Below are positions 45,901 to 57,376 of a stretch of 64,000 nt of DNA, piece after piece; the stretch's first letter is position 1; every line of letters begins with the position of its first letter. Origin of the DNA: Neelides folsomi (taxonomy: Eukaryota; Arthropoda; Collembola; Neelipleona; Neelidae); the NCBI GenBank assembly GCA_034687125.1, contig JAQGBZ010000088.1, forward strand, positions 124,001 to 188,000, read 5' to 3'. The position numbers and the translations under genes were made by a program. The notes beneath the pieces are model-generated. The model saw only the letters and a list, made by a program, of their open reading frames with translations. It was not told where the DNA came from and searched no databases.

Positions 45901-48900
45901 TCTCTTTAGAATTCGACTCATCGACCGATGACCTCTGAGTGACAAATATTTGCCTGACGGCTGCCACAATGGGGATGAGTGCGGGTGTAATTAATGGGAG
46001 CCGGAGGAGGGAGTAGCCATTAAGGAAATCGAGGTTCCATCCCATTACCATTAACTGTCCCCTTTTGTCACCAATTCCTCTCTGCGGAAGGGAACCTCCC
46101 CGCTGCCTTGCTCGAAATTTAACTAGCGGAGTGACGGGCAGGACAGGTGGGGGCCCGATGAAATATTTAGCAAAGCCGAGAGTGGCGGTCGGACCCGCGG
46201 TGTCAAAAGGGCTTCGCCTCCAACCACCACTTACATATTTCATCGGATTAGCTGGCTGCCCACGTTCCAAGATGAAGAGCATAAATCCTGACGGCGGCCC
46301 GAACCCTCCCGCCGCTCCCTTAAATAGCACATTTACTAATCCGCTGCTTAATATTCTCTCCCGCCTCCTTGGGCTTTCTTGTTTACCCCGCTTCACCTTC
46401 GCCATCGATTTGCAATTCGGAATTGGAAGGGCTTTTAAGCATTCGGGGAGCTAGGTCCTCCGCCCCGTGTTTACCCCTCCACTTATGAATACCCTCTTTG
46501 GCAATCAATATGAATTTTACGGTCAAGTGGCCCCGTGAAATTCCACCAATTTCCTTCTTCCAAATGCCCACTTGAATTTATTTTTATGGGAACTATACGT
46601 GTTTAGGTTTAGCCACTCCACGAGGATTAACATTGCATTTTAATTGGGCTTTCGACGGGTTCTTCCTTTTCCTAAGAATGGACCCCTGGAGGAACGGGAG
46701 ATTCCCCTTCATTAGGCTAATGACGGCCTCCGCGGCGGGTGGACAGATGCGGGGTACTTTATGTGTATCCAGTGGATCCTTAGCTCCTCCCGGCGCGTGA
46801 GGAGCTGCCATTAAGCGAAAGCAGCTGTAGGGGATGAACGGACTAACGAAGATAAATTGGGCGGAGCCGGGAGCGTAATTATTTATTCAGGGCAGATTCG
46901 GCTGTAAATATGAAAATAGGCGGCTAATTCTCCCGCCTTCCTGGCTAATGAAATTTGGAGTATTGATGGGCGGCTAATGGTTGATGTCCTCATTTGGCGG
47001 TGGAGCGGATGATGAGATGGGCTCGGGGGAGCGGAGTTGAGCTTTAAATCGATTTTGGATCTCCTTCATCTTTGGTGATGACAGGGACCGGGAGCCGGGT
47101 GACAGGTCGCTGGACACCGCACTTCCCACTTCATCACCCGTAATTTAGAGCTCTTGCCCCAGTCCCGGACGATGGAGAGGAAATGAGAAATTCAAATTGG
47201 GATTCAATTTCCACCGCCTTTGAGTCATTTTATTTGAAAAACCCATTTCCTGTCCAATATGAGATGTTTATTTAGGGCCATTCTCGCCAGGCGGGGAAGA
47301 CAGAGAAAGGAGAAGTTATGATGAGGGAATGGAGAAAGTGGATTTAAGCGGCTTCTCCCCACAATGAATATTGATTCGGCGGAAATATGTAATTCTTTGG
47401 ATGTCTCCGCACTCCCACTTTGGGAGTAATCCTCCCACTCTAACTCTTATTTACTTCGCTTCTCCAATTTTAATGGGTGGGAGGAAGGTAGGGAAATGAG
47501 GTATCGGTGGGCCGACCAGCACACTTCCTCTCGTTAGTGTCGTTAGATCTCCTTCCTCATTAGGAGGCTAAGAGGGCAGGAGTGAGGAGAAAATGCCGAC
47601 TCCGCCACTTCACAACTTCCTCTCTCAAAAACATCTCGCTCGCATTGGGGGGAAAACAATGGGTTTTGATTGTGGATCAATAATTGATGGGGAGAAATCT
47701 CTTTCAAGAGTTATGGAATGCACATGATGCTCCTTTAACAGTTTTTATTCGGAAGCGATCCGCTCGCTCTGCCCGGCCCCACGTACGTGTCCTCGCAACA
47801 TCCTCGAAAGAAATAAGAAAAAGGGCGGAGTGTGTTGAAAGCCGCCCGCTTCCGTCATCCCTCCCTCATGTCCCGCATCAATCTGGGCTTAGGAACAATA
47901 TTCGGGACCTTTTAATATTTAAAATTTAAAAAGCTCGCTCGGAGTCTCACAAATTATGTACATTGAAGAGGGGAACAAAGGAAGAATGCCGACAGTCCTC
48001 TTCTGCAACCCTCTTTCTGCTCCTCTCCCTCTGGGCTGAAGGACTAAAAATGACTTCTAATTGCTTTCCACGTGGGCTAAGAAGCTCAGACCACTCTGAG
48101 CGAAGGACAATGAGTGGGGAAAATCCTGGGAGATTTCCATTTCTCTTGTGATTGTTCTGCGGAGCTTTCTCGGCCCACTCCGAGTTGTCTCAAAGTTTGT
48201 GAGAACCCATTTCCTCTTACCTACTCCGCCGAGTTCAATGTGTGGGTAAATGAATTAATTAGGGGCGGCTGTTTCAAGAGAAGGAGGGCGGCCCTCGGGA
48301 GATCCGCGACGGTAGGTCTTTAATTGTGTAGGAAGATAGAGGACAAGGGGACCCGAATTGTTTGGATAAGAGTCCATTCATCAAGACGTCGTCGAGGACG
48401 ATGGCTCGGATTTTTAACTCAGCTCCCTCAAATACTCTTGAATGATTAATAGGGAAACTTTGAAAGTGGAGAGGATTAGGGGCTGAAGTGGGTTATCTCG
48501 GAGATTTCCCCTTCCCTCACCTCTCTCCTAATTTCTTTCAACTTCGGGATTAAGGGGCCTAGGGCGGGGAAAGGTCACGGCTTCCCCGCTTTTCTCGTTT
48601 CTTTAATTGGGAGGGCGGCTCGAGAGGTTCTCGTTTTTTTCATATTCCAAACTTTTAATGGTCTCTCCAATTTCAGGTGCGTCGATGCTCCAACTGGCGG
48701 ATTTGAAGGTGCCGAGCCACACAGTGCGCGGGCAGGGCGTCCGTCTCGAGTGCCACTACGACCTCGAAGGCGAAGCTCTCTATTCGGTCAAGTGGTACAA
48801 GGACGGGAACGAGTTTTTCCGCTTCCTCCCCGGTGACGACCCGCCCGCTCAAATCTTCATCCTCCCGGGAGTGACAGTCGATGTGAGTGGTATTTTATAT

Positions 48901-51280
48901 ATGAGGTTGGGGCGGATCGGGGGATCTCAATAATGCAGGCTTCTCATCATCATACGGGGAGATTAAGATCCCCTGCCTCTTGGCTCCAAAAATAATAAAA
49001 GATTCGCCCTGTTCTGTTTTTCCAGTTGCTGAACTCGTCAGACACTGCCGTGTCACTCAAAAACGTGGATTTGGGCGGATCAGGAGTTTACAGATGCGAA
49101 GTTTCCGGGGAAGCCCCCGCCTTCCAGACCGTCTCTCGCAACGGGGAAATGCAAGTCGTGGGTATGGTCATTTTCCTCTTCTCGCCTTTCTCTTCGCTCT
49201 CGGGCTCAGGTGGCGGGGAAGTGAGCTGTTGTTCCTCCATTAGAATTACGAGGAGCCTCCTAATGAAAGATCCGATTAATCGGATGAAGGAGCTCGGGGA
49301 CTTGGACTCGCTCCAGCCCCAACTCTCTTTGATGGATGTCAATGAAATTTGAAGTTATCTCGCGCCCGAGTCCCAATTACCCCTTCCTTGGTGTGTGTGA
49401 GAGTGTGTGGGAGAAGATGATGGGCTGGAGAGCCATCGGCCTAATTGGGCGCCTGCCACCAACCACTCACTTCCGACTTTCCCTCAGTTCCCAACCTCTG
49501 TAGATAGGACTTCCTGAGAAATGTGCCCCCGGTCACCCCGTCCACTCCAATTACCTCGCTCTGAAGTCTCGAGTAATCTGAATGGCAACCACTTCGTATC
49601 CCGTAATTGATTGGGACTCCCGGCCACCTCGTAATTAAATTCCAAAATTCTCATCCGCCTCATCAGGGGAAGGTCCGCCAAACGAGGGCAAAAGCAGGCG
49701 GGGAAAAGGCAGGGGAAAATCAACATTTCATTACATGGCGTTTTGGGATTCGGGCCCCAATTAAATAATAATGCTTTGGAAGGGAGGGGCTCGGTTGGGG
49801 TACGCCAACTTGTTCCTGCTATGGTTCCACTTTTATTACAATTACTTCCTCTCGCTGTTTTATCACCTTGAGCAAATCTGGGAGTTTTATTCAGCGGAGA
49901 CATGGACTTCCCTCCCCCGCATTGATTGCATACTTAAACGGAGGGAAATCCGTGGAAAGCCGATCTGTCACCCATCCCTCATTACTCCGCCTGTTGAGCA
50001 TCCCACCCGATATCCGAATGGTCTATAATAAATCAGGTCTATGGGCTCCCTCCCCATATAATCACCTTTATGGCCCTTCGTCTCCCCCCCCCCCCGCGTG
50101 AGGTGAGGAGAATATTTGTGAGGAAAGGAGTTCTTCTGCAGTGGCCCTCGTAAATCACCACAAAATTATTTCATTGCAGGAGAATTAAAAACCTGGCTTC
50201 GCGCATTGCTCCCCAATGTCCTCAATTTCCACCCAGGGATCCCAATTTACATTCATTCTCTCCATAATTGAGGGCTTCCATGCATAAGCGAGGTTCTTTT
50301 GGCAAGTAGACGATTAACATGTAGTTAACTTGTAATTTGATCCTTTCAACTTTCTCCTCTTGACTCTCTGACTCGTTGGGATTCTCGTAATATGGGGGCC
50401 GCCCACTTTACCCTTTTAGATATTCCGGACGATGGGCCACACATTGACGGGGGGAAACCTCGGTACGCTCTTGCCGAAACAGTCCGCGTCAACTGCACCT
50501 CCTCTCGCTCCCGCCCGGCCGCCAAACTTGCTTGGTTCATCAACGGAGAACCCGTGAGTCCAAAGGCCCTGGCCCTCCCAATCCTCACTGTTATGTTTAG
50601 GCGGAGGAAGGGCTTCTCCGACGATATGACCACGTGGTGGACATTGATGGAGAAGAGACCTCCATTCTCGGGCTCGAGTTCAAGGTCCGACCCAAGCATT
50701 TCAAAAAGGGCGACCTCAAGATGAAATGTGTGGCAACAATTGCAACTGTTTACTGGCGCAGGTGAGACCCGGAATCAATTATATTTTTATAGGAATTACA
50801 CCTCTGTACACACACGGGTGGAATTCCATCAGCTCTGTTTGCATATTGGTTGAAATGCAAATAAACGGAAGGAAGGCGATGTGAATGATCCCTTTGTTTG
50901 TCCGCAGCAACGAGGAGAGCGTGGAGGGGGAGCGGTCCCAGAAAGCGGTCGCCTTCGAGAGCAGGGAGACCTTTGGGCCGGGTAAGCGAGGTGAGTGTGT
51001 GGGCAATAATGAAATGGTCAAGGAGATTCCCATCGGGTCACGCGAGTCGGGGAGCAATCAATACCCGTCACCCACTTCCCCGTTTCGGTTCTCCCTCCTC
51101 ATTTGTCACCCGCCTCCTGTACCTGGCGAAAGAAAGACCAGCCGTTTGTCCGACCGTCAACTCACCAATTTCTTCCTTTCAGAAGCGGCGAGTCATTCGG
51201 GGACCGGCGGGGTTTTCTACACTTGGATTCCACAACTGGCCATGGCCGCGGTCCTTTTCTTCCTCTCTGGTCGGAGCTGA
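42973..51280 (+). CDS. Beaten-path (Beat) family immunoglobulin cell-surface protein
   Basis: Beat proteins are arthropod axon-guidance and synaptic-recognition molecules that bind Side-family receptors. Exons: 42973-43039, 48677-48882, 49026-49161, 50420-50553, 50601-50761, 50908-50981, 51183-51280; total 876 nt, or 291 residues. Exon 1 is a signal peptide (TALLPLFALLFH), starting at 42973 or 42991. Ig1 contains LECHYDLEGEALYSVKWYKD, the family signature, and closes with GVYRCEVSGEAPAFQT. Ig2 runs from VRVNCTSS to LKMKCVATI, with PAAKLAWFING between. Two N-glycosylation sites are visible (NSS, NCT). After a charged stem the last exon encodes a hydrophobic end (VFYTWIPQLAMAAVLFFLSG) that fits a GPI-anchor signal with only two residues after it. 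AATAAA lies at 51440. Which Beat paralog this is cannot be said. Confidence 0.9.
43040..48676 (+). other. Large first intron of the beat gene
   Basis: A 5.6-kb intron separates the signal-peptide exon from Ig1, a layout common in beat genes. It contains no recognised gene. A 207-codon open frame on the minus strand (45782-46405) is the longest unexplained frame and is discussed under rejected items. An ATT microsatellite lies at 44979-45004. Confidence 0.6.
44979..45004. repeat. (ATT)n microsatellite
   Basis: Eight or so near-perfect ATT units with one G interruption, inside beat intron 1. Confidence 0.85.
50084..50095. repeat. Homopolymer run of 12 C
   Basis: Uninterrupted C run in a beat intron, prone to length error in sequencing and to polymerase slippage. 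Confidence 0.85.
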
Positions 51281-53386
51281 GCTCAAGGGCGTGTGTGATG
51301 GAGCTCTTCACCTTTCTTCCCTCCCGCTTTCCAAAGACTTAAGTGCCGCCTCTGCGAAGTGTCTACCACCACCACCACCAACCACAATACGTCTCTGTAT
51401 AAAAACGAGTGTAGCATTTTAGGCCTCGTGTAGCCATTGAATAAAGACGTACAAATGGTGAGAGGAGGTGAGGCGGAAGTGAGTTCTTTAATGGCCCGTG
51501 ATTTATCCGGACTAGTGGTCGGCGGGACGGAGGGAAGCCGAGGCCGCTTTTATCTCCGAAGTGGCTCCATAATTACAGAACGAAATGGGCGGCAGTGGCC
51601 GGGAAATTGGACGGCGAAGGAGGGAAGAGGAGTGGCGGGTGGTGGCCGGCTTCGCCTAAGTGCCCATTCCCGCCCGACCTCCACTCTAAATGCTAATCCT
51701 CATCATCGTCAAATGAGCCCCACCAGTTCCCTCCACCCCCTCTAATGGCCCTCACAAATCTTCATCCCCACAAATCTCCTTCCCGCGCGAAGCCAATAAA
51801 ATAAAGAGAGTCATAAACGAGGGCGAGAGGCCTCTTTTATTATTCCATCAGGCTCAGGAAGTTCCTCTCAATAATGCAGAATGACTTGTTGAAGATGGGG
51901 GCCATTAGCTCTGATTCCCTCGACCTCTAATTGAAGGTTTGGAGAGGTCGGATGGTAATGGAATTACTTTCTAATCCCCTTCTGGAGTCGGCGGGCGTCA
52001 AGTCCTCATCGGTGCACTCAGATCCGGGATGATTTCCCATTCGGCATCGATCTCCATTTTCCTAAATGTACGCTTTCAGGCCTCCTTCGAAGAGCGGGAG
52101 GGGAGAGACGGAAAAGGTCACGTCGGCCCGGAAGTTAAGTGGAGACAGTCACAGAGGAGCAGAGGCCTTTAATTAAAATTTGTACTTTTTCCTTTCCATC
52201 TCTTCTTCTTCTCTTTCTCGTGCCTTTCTCTGGAATTAAAATGCAATGGGATTTCATCCTCTCTTCCTCCGATTAAGCGACTTCTTTAGCTTTATTACGG
52301 CCTCCTTTGGGAGGAGGGGAGAGAGTTTAATTACTCAAAGAGCGGAGCAGCGGCGGAGAAAGAGAAAGGACGAGCACATTGCGGACATAGGGAACTGAAG
52401 ACCCGGGTTGGTATGAACATAGCTCATCTCCCCATTTATTCCCTCTTCCTACTTCAAATCATACTCCAGTTCCTACTCCATATTCCGCTCGGGGAATGAG
52501 GAGACGAGGACGTATGAATTCCATTCACCTGAGCCGCGATTCAAATGAGGAAGTCCACATCGAGATCCAATAAGGTTGGAGATGGAGCAGAGTAAACAGG
52601 AGAAGGAATAATAAAGGGCTTATCTTCGAGGACAACGGGAGTTCTCTTTGTTTCCTCCTCCATAAACTTCCCTCACAATTACAATCAGAGGATCGAATCA
52701 AATATGAAAAGGGCCTATTGAGGAGAAGGAGGAGCGCCTTCGATTTCCCCATAAACATATCCCTCCGTATCTCGGATCTCTCCACCGAGTCCTCAAATTC
52801 CTTTCAGGAGGTTTCCAGCGGTTCAATCCGCTCAATCTAATCCGCCACTCCTCCCGAAATTCGCATAATAAAAATAAAAAAGTTCAACAATCCCGACCCT
52901 CAAAATAAATTATCGGGCGGGAGGAGTCGGAGAGAGCCTCGGGAATCCCGAGTTTCAAACCACGACGGATTATTTATTTTAAATAAAGTCCTTCACGGAA
53001 TGATAAAAGTTTAACAAGTTTCCCCTCTCCGCGATCTCACCGACCGAGAAGAATCCAAAGTTGGGCAAAATGCCTCTTTCTGCCCCTGTCCTATGCCACA
53101 ATACACCAAGGAAGGCCACTTGAGTTTAAAGGATGTAATCCCAGTTCCGCTCTCTTCTCCTCAGTTTGAATTATATTCCCCAGAAAAGTCTCATTTAACT
53201 AACTTCCTTCAGCTATTTTACAAATGGGCCCTCAGAGTCCCCGACACTTAAATTATCCTCTTCTATAATATCCTCTTTTATAGTAATAACAAAGGGAAAG
53301 ATTGGAAGTCTGGAGGGTCAAAAGTGTAAATTATAACTGATGGATCTCGAAAGTCTACTTCGGAGTGTTTTTGTTCCATAAAAGGA
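51281..53386. other. beat 3' UTR and intergenic region
   Basis: The beat 3' UTR contains an ACC/CAC repeat (51364-51385) and AATAAA at 51440-51445. Beyond it the sequence is GC-moderate, shifting to AT-rich near 53.2 kb, with no recognisable gene. The ADCK1 promoter should lie just above 53387. Confidence 0.5.
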
Positions 53387-56300
53387 ATGTTTTCAATTAG
53401 ACGAAAGTTTATATTTTTAAGCGGTCTTGCTGCCGGCTCGACTCTCACGTTCTCTCTGGCTCAGCGTAATTCATTTGATTGGAATTCTTTCGGAATTGTT
53501 CGGTTTGGCCGGGCGGCGATTGCGGTATGGATCCATTTTCATAATTTAATTACTATTATATTCTACATTTATTTAATAAGATACCAGCGGGACGAACGAG
53601 ACGGAAATATTTTTAGACCCAATAAATTGAACTATCCTCTTCACAAATTCCCCATATTGTTCTAGCATTACAAAGCTAATAAATAAATAGTGTGTATACA
53701 TAAAATCTTTGAATTCTTAAAATTAAATAAATACGTTATACGGAAGGAGAATAATAAATAAATTTACAATCATATCAAACCTTATTTGAATCGTAAACCC
53801 AAATTACTCTATTTTTATTATTTCTTTTATTCATGGGTGAAGGCAATTTATTTTCCTGATTTTGTTTGTTTCATTTTTTCATTTTATAGACGGCATCAAT
53901 TGCATATGACTACAAATTCAGCGTCTACTACAAGCAGCTTCCAGATGATGAAGGCGAAGCGAACAAAATTTGGTCACAGGTTTGCATTTGCCATTTGCTG
54001 GCTCCTTCATTATAAAGACTTACTCAAGAAATCTTTTATTTCAATTGCGGTTTCTACGTTGTGCTTGAGAGATGGATTAAAAGATTATGTGTATGGAAAT
54101 TGAAGGTTCATAAGAGATCAGCTCAGAAGCTGCTTCAACTCTGTCGGTCGAACAGAGGGGTTTTCATCAAAGTAGGCCAACACCTTGGTGCCCTCGATTA
54201 CCTTTTACCTGCAGAGTATGTGCAAACGCTGAGCGTCCTCCATAGCCAAGCTCCAGAGTCTTCGCTCGAAGAAATCCAAGCTGTGATCAAAGAAGATTTA
54301 AATACAAATGTAAATATTATGCGTAAACCGCATTTACTTTTTATTCAGACCCATTTTCATGCCCTGAAACAATGTTTTTCCTTTCATAAAAAAATTTTAA
54401 ATTTGAATTATTTTAACCATTCAAACTAAACATGGGAAATATTATTCATTTTTTGTTTATTTATTTTTTTAGGATATTACTGAAGTATTTACATATTTTG
54501 ATAATGAACCGATCGGGGCCGCTTCTTTGGCTCAAGTTTATCGTGCCAAACTTTGTAACAATGCAGAAGTGGCTGTTAAAGTACAACACCCCAAAGTCCG
54601 AGCTCACTCCAAAGTTGACATCCAAACGATGGATTTTCTGGTTAGATTGGCAGCAAAGGCATTTCCAGATTTTAAACTCCTTTGGCTGGTCGACCAAACG
54701 AAGGCCAACCTTCCCAAAGAGCTCGATTTCCTTCAAGAGGCGGAGAATGCAGAGAAAATTAGAAGTCATATGAAAGACTCCCCATGGCTTAGGGTAATTT
54801 ACCTGTCCAGTAAATACGTAATTGCCCTAATTCCTATCCCTTGAAATAATAGCATAGTAGTTAATACAGAAACCGCCCTCGAGCCCAAAACTTCCCTCAA
54901 CTCTATTTACTTCTAATTAAATATTCAAAAGGCAAACAGGAGCCGATGTCATACTTCTTTTAAAATGCAGATCCCAAAGATTTACCATGAGCTTTCAACT
55001 CCGCGCCTTCTCGTGATGGAATACTGCAAGGGAGGGCATGTCAACGACCTTGACTTTATGCAAAAGAACAAAGTGTCGACAAGTGAGGTGGTTGCCAAAC
55101 TCGGTGAACTCTACAGTGAAATGATCTTCAAGCATGGGTTCATTCATTGTGATCCCCACCCGGTATAGCTACCTATGTTTATTTTTTTACATTTTTGAAC
55201 ATAAACAGTCCTTTGCTCCTATCAAATTCAAACTTTGCATCATTAATGCATCAATGGATTTAGATTTATGGCTTAAGTCTCTGAACAAAGTTTATGCATG
55301 CATAAATATCCAAAGTTGCAAAAAGGCTCAAGCAGGATTTGTGGATTAAAAATTTTACAAACGTGGAGCCACATGTTCAGTACGATTATGTACATAAAAG
55401 AGGAGCAACATCACATAACTGTTGAGACACATGCCATAAATTATCAACGTGATAGGAGCGGAATGGCTGGTGTATTATTTACTATATAGGCAAATTTCAT
55501 TGATCAGGGGAACATCCTTGTGAATAAGCGGACCAGCGGCATCGAACTTTGCCTCCTCGACCACGGGCTATACACGGTGGGTTGGAGTAAATAAGAGTTT
55601 CTTCTTCTTCCTGAACCCTCTAGGCTCATTTAACTCTTCATGATTTTCCAGACCCTCACAGATGAGTTTCGCTTCACATATTCTAAATTTTGGTTGAGTA
55701 TCCTGGAGTCGGACGTGGGAGGAATAGCGAGATTCAGCGGAGAACTGGGAGTGGGAGATTATTTTGAGTTGTTTGCCTCGATGGTCACAGCACGTAGCTG
55801 GAACTCCATCACAAGCTCCGGAGGGATCGCGGCGAAGAAGTTGACGGTCGAGGAGGTGAGCAACCCGCGGGTTCAAGACCCAAACTCAATCTCATCTTCC
55901 ACAGCAAATGCAAATCAAGAAGAGCATCTCCAACTTTGTGACCCAAATCTCCGAAGTCCTCGACCGAATTCCCCCGCCCATGGTCCTCATCTTCAAGACT
56001 AACGACCTCCTCCGCGGAGTCGAGTACGCTCTCAAGACCCAAAAGACGTACGTAGCTATAAGGACCAAAATTACATCCTAACCGTTTCCGCCAATTTTTA
56101 GAATGCTGCAAGGCAGAGAGGAAAGGAAAGAGTGGTGGTGGATGTGAAAGAAGAAAATTACCAATATTTTATTCTTGGAAAATCTCATATTGGGCACAAT
56201 AATCCAATGAAATTGTTGTCTGTATGCTATATGTGCGTATGCGTGAAAAAAAACAAACGGTTTCCCTTTGAATTTCCCCTATCCCATTCATCATCCCTCT

Positions 56301-56570
56301 TTCCTTTTTAAATGCAGACAATGAGTATTTTTACTTAAATTTATGCTAGCGATGAAAGGAAACTGAACGGAGTTTTTTCTCAATTCCAGAATGAGTTCTT
56401 TCTCAACAATGGCCAAATTCTGCGTGCGGGCGGTGTACTTAGAGCGTCTGAGGGCATGCAAAGGGTTGTGGTGTCGGATCCAAACCATCCTCGGCGAAGA
56501 AGTTTCCCTCATGCGGATCCGTCTGGGAGAACTGATCCTCTGGTTTTCCACCTTGCTCAATTGGGGCTAA
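53387..56570 (+). CDS. Adck1: ADCK1, mitochondrial UbiB/ABC1-family atypical kinase
   Basis: UbiB-family protein in mitochondria, linked in other animals to inner-membrane and cristae organisation; its substrate is not settled. Exons: 53387-53524, 53890-53979, 54106-54309, 54473-54793, 54971-55162, 55508-55576, 55652-55855, 55905-56047, 56390-56570; total 1542 nt, or 513 residues (human about 530). A basic/hydrophobic N-terminus (FSIRRKFIFLSGLAAGSTL) fits a targeting segment. Family motifs: KVGQ at 98-101; the Ala-rich loop GAASLAQV at 159 that replaces the usual Gly-rich loop; Lys180 in VAVKVQHP; HCDPHPGN at 310-317; and DHG at 333-335 in place of DFG. The C-terminal exon keeps KTNDLLRG upstream and a helical basic tail. 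The acceptor of exon 3 has a poor pyrimidine tract. An ATTAAA signal lies at 56595. Confidence 0.93.
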
Positions 56571-57376
56571 GAGGCCCTTCATATTTATCCCTTCATTAAA
56601 TAAGCTGTGAAGGAGAAGTGAGTGCTGGTGTAGGTAATCGTAACTGTAATTTTATGAGGCTCGGCAGGGCAATAAGTGTTAATGGTGGGGAGAGAGGAGG
56701 CTTCAGTTTATTGAGCTCCCCTCACTCACTCCGCTCTCCTAATTCATTCCTTCGTGAGCGTAACAAGACATGATGAGGGTCTCTAATCCGTCGGCTCCCG
56801 AGGAGAGTATTTTTAATTACGAGGAGAGGAGCCTGGCCCTTCCCGACTGCATAAATGATGAGTTGGAGGCCCAGCCCAATTTAAGACTCTCAGATTACGA
56901 GGTCCCGCGAGGGTCTTTATCTTCAATTCAAATACCCGCCTTGTTGGTTCCGCCCTCCCCGCCGTTGTCTCCGACAGGGGACCGTTTGGGCCTCGGTTAG
57001 TGCATAAGGAGGGCCTAATGCGGTCTGATGCTCAAATAAATGGAACGGTTCTGGAGTTTCTTATTATTATGCCTCGATGCAAAAGATGCAGTGATGAGAT
57101 ACATACTTTACATACCAACTTCACTTTCCTCGCATACCAAAAGAGAAAGTGGTTCATCCAAGGGCTGAGAAGAATTTATTAGTTTTTTAATAAAGAGTGG
57201 CTTTGGAGTCTCATCGGAAGCCACCCACCTGGAGACAATGGATTCTCAATTCCCCATCGATTCTCGTCGAGGGCGAGAGAAAGTTGGGCCGAGCTCCTGC
57301 AGATGTGAGAGAAAGTTAATGAGGGAGAAGAAGCTGGGGAATTTCAGACTTCACCTTTTTCCTAGCCCCGAACTCC
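56571..57376. other. Region between convergent ADCK1 and gelsolin genes
   Basis: It contains the ADCK1 signal ATTAAA at 56595-56600 and a minus-strand AATAAA at 57180-57175 for gelsolin, 197 nt below its stop. A 76-codon frame at 56770-57000 (+) has no start context or homology that I recognise. Confidence 0.55.

Noticed and set aside
45782-46405. 207-codon open frame on the minus strand within beat intron 1
   Set aside because: Longest unexplained frame, but it is Gly/Arg/Pro-rich with no domain or membrane pattern that I recognise and lies in GC-rich DNA where stops are rare. An overlapping plus-strand frame (46065-46454) is also long, which points to chance.
55860-55885. B-box-like GGTTCAAGACC suggesting a tRNA
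   Set aside because: No acceptor or D arm can be formed around it; it lies in the intron before ADCK1 exon 8.
56390-56579. Alternative reading frame of the last ADCK1 exon (NEFFLNNGQILRAGG)
   Set aside because: Phase continuity from 56047 requires the other frame, whose product (TMAKFCVRAVYLERLRAC) fits the ADCK1 C-terminus.
56770-57000. 76-codon plus-strand frame between ADCK1 and gelsolin
   Set aside because: No homology, no splice context, and it lies where both neighbouring genes end.
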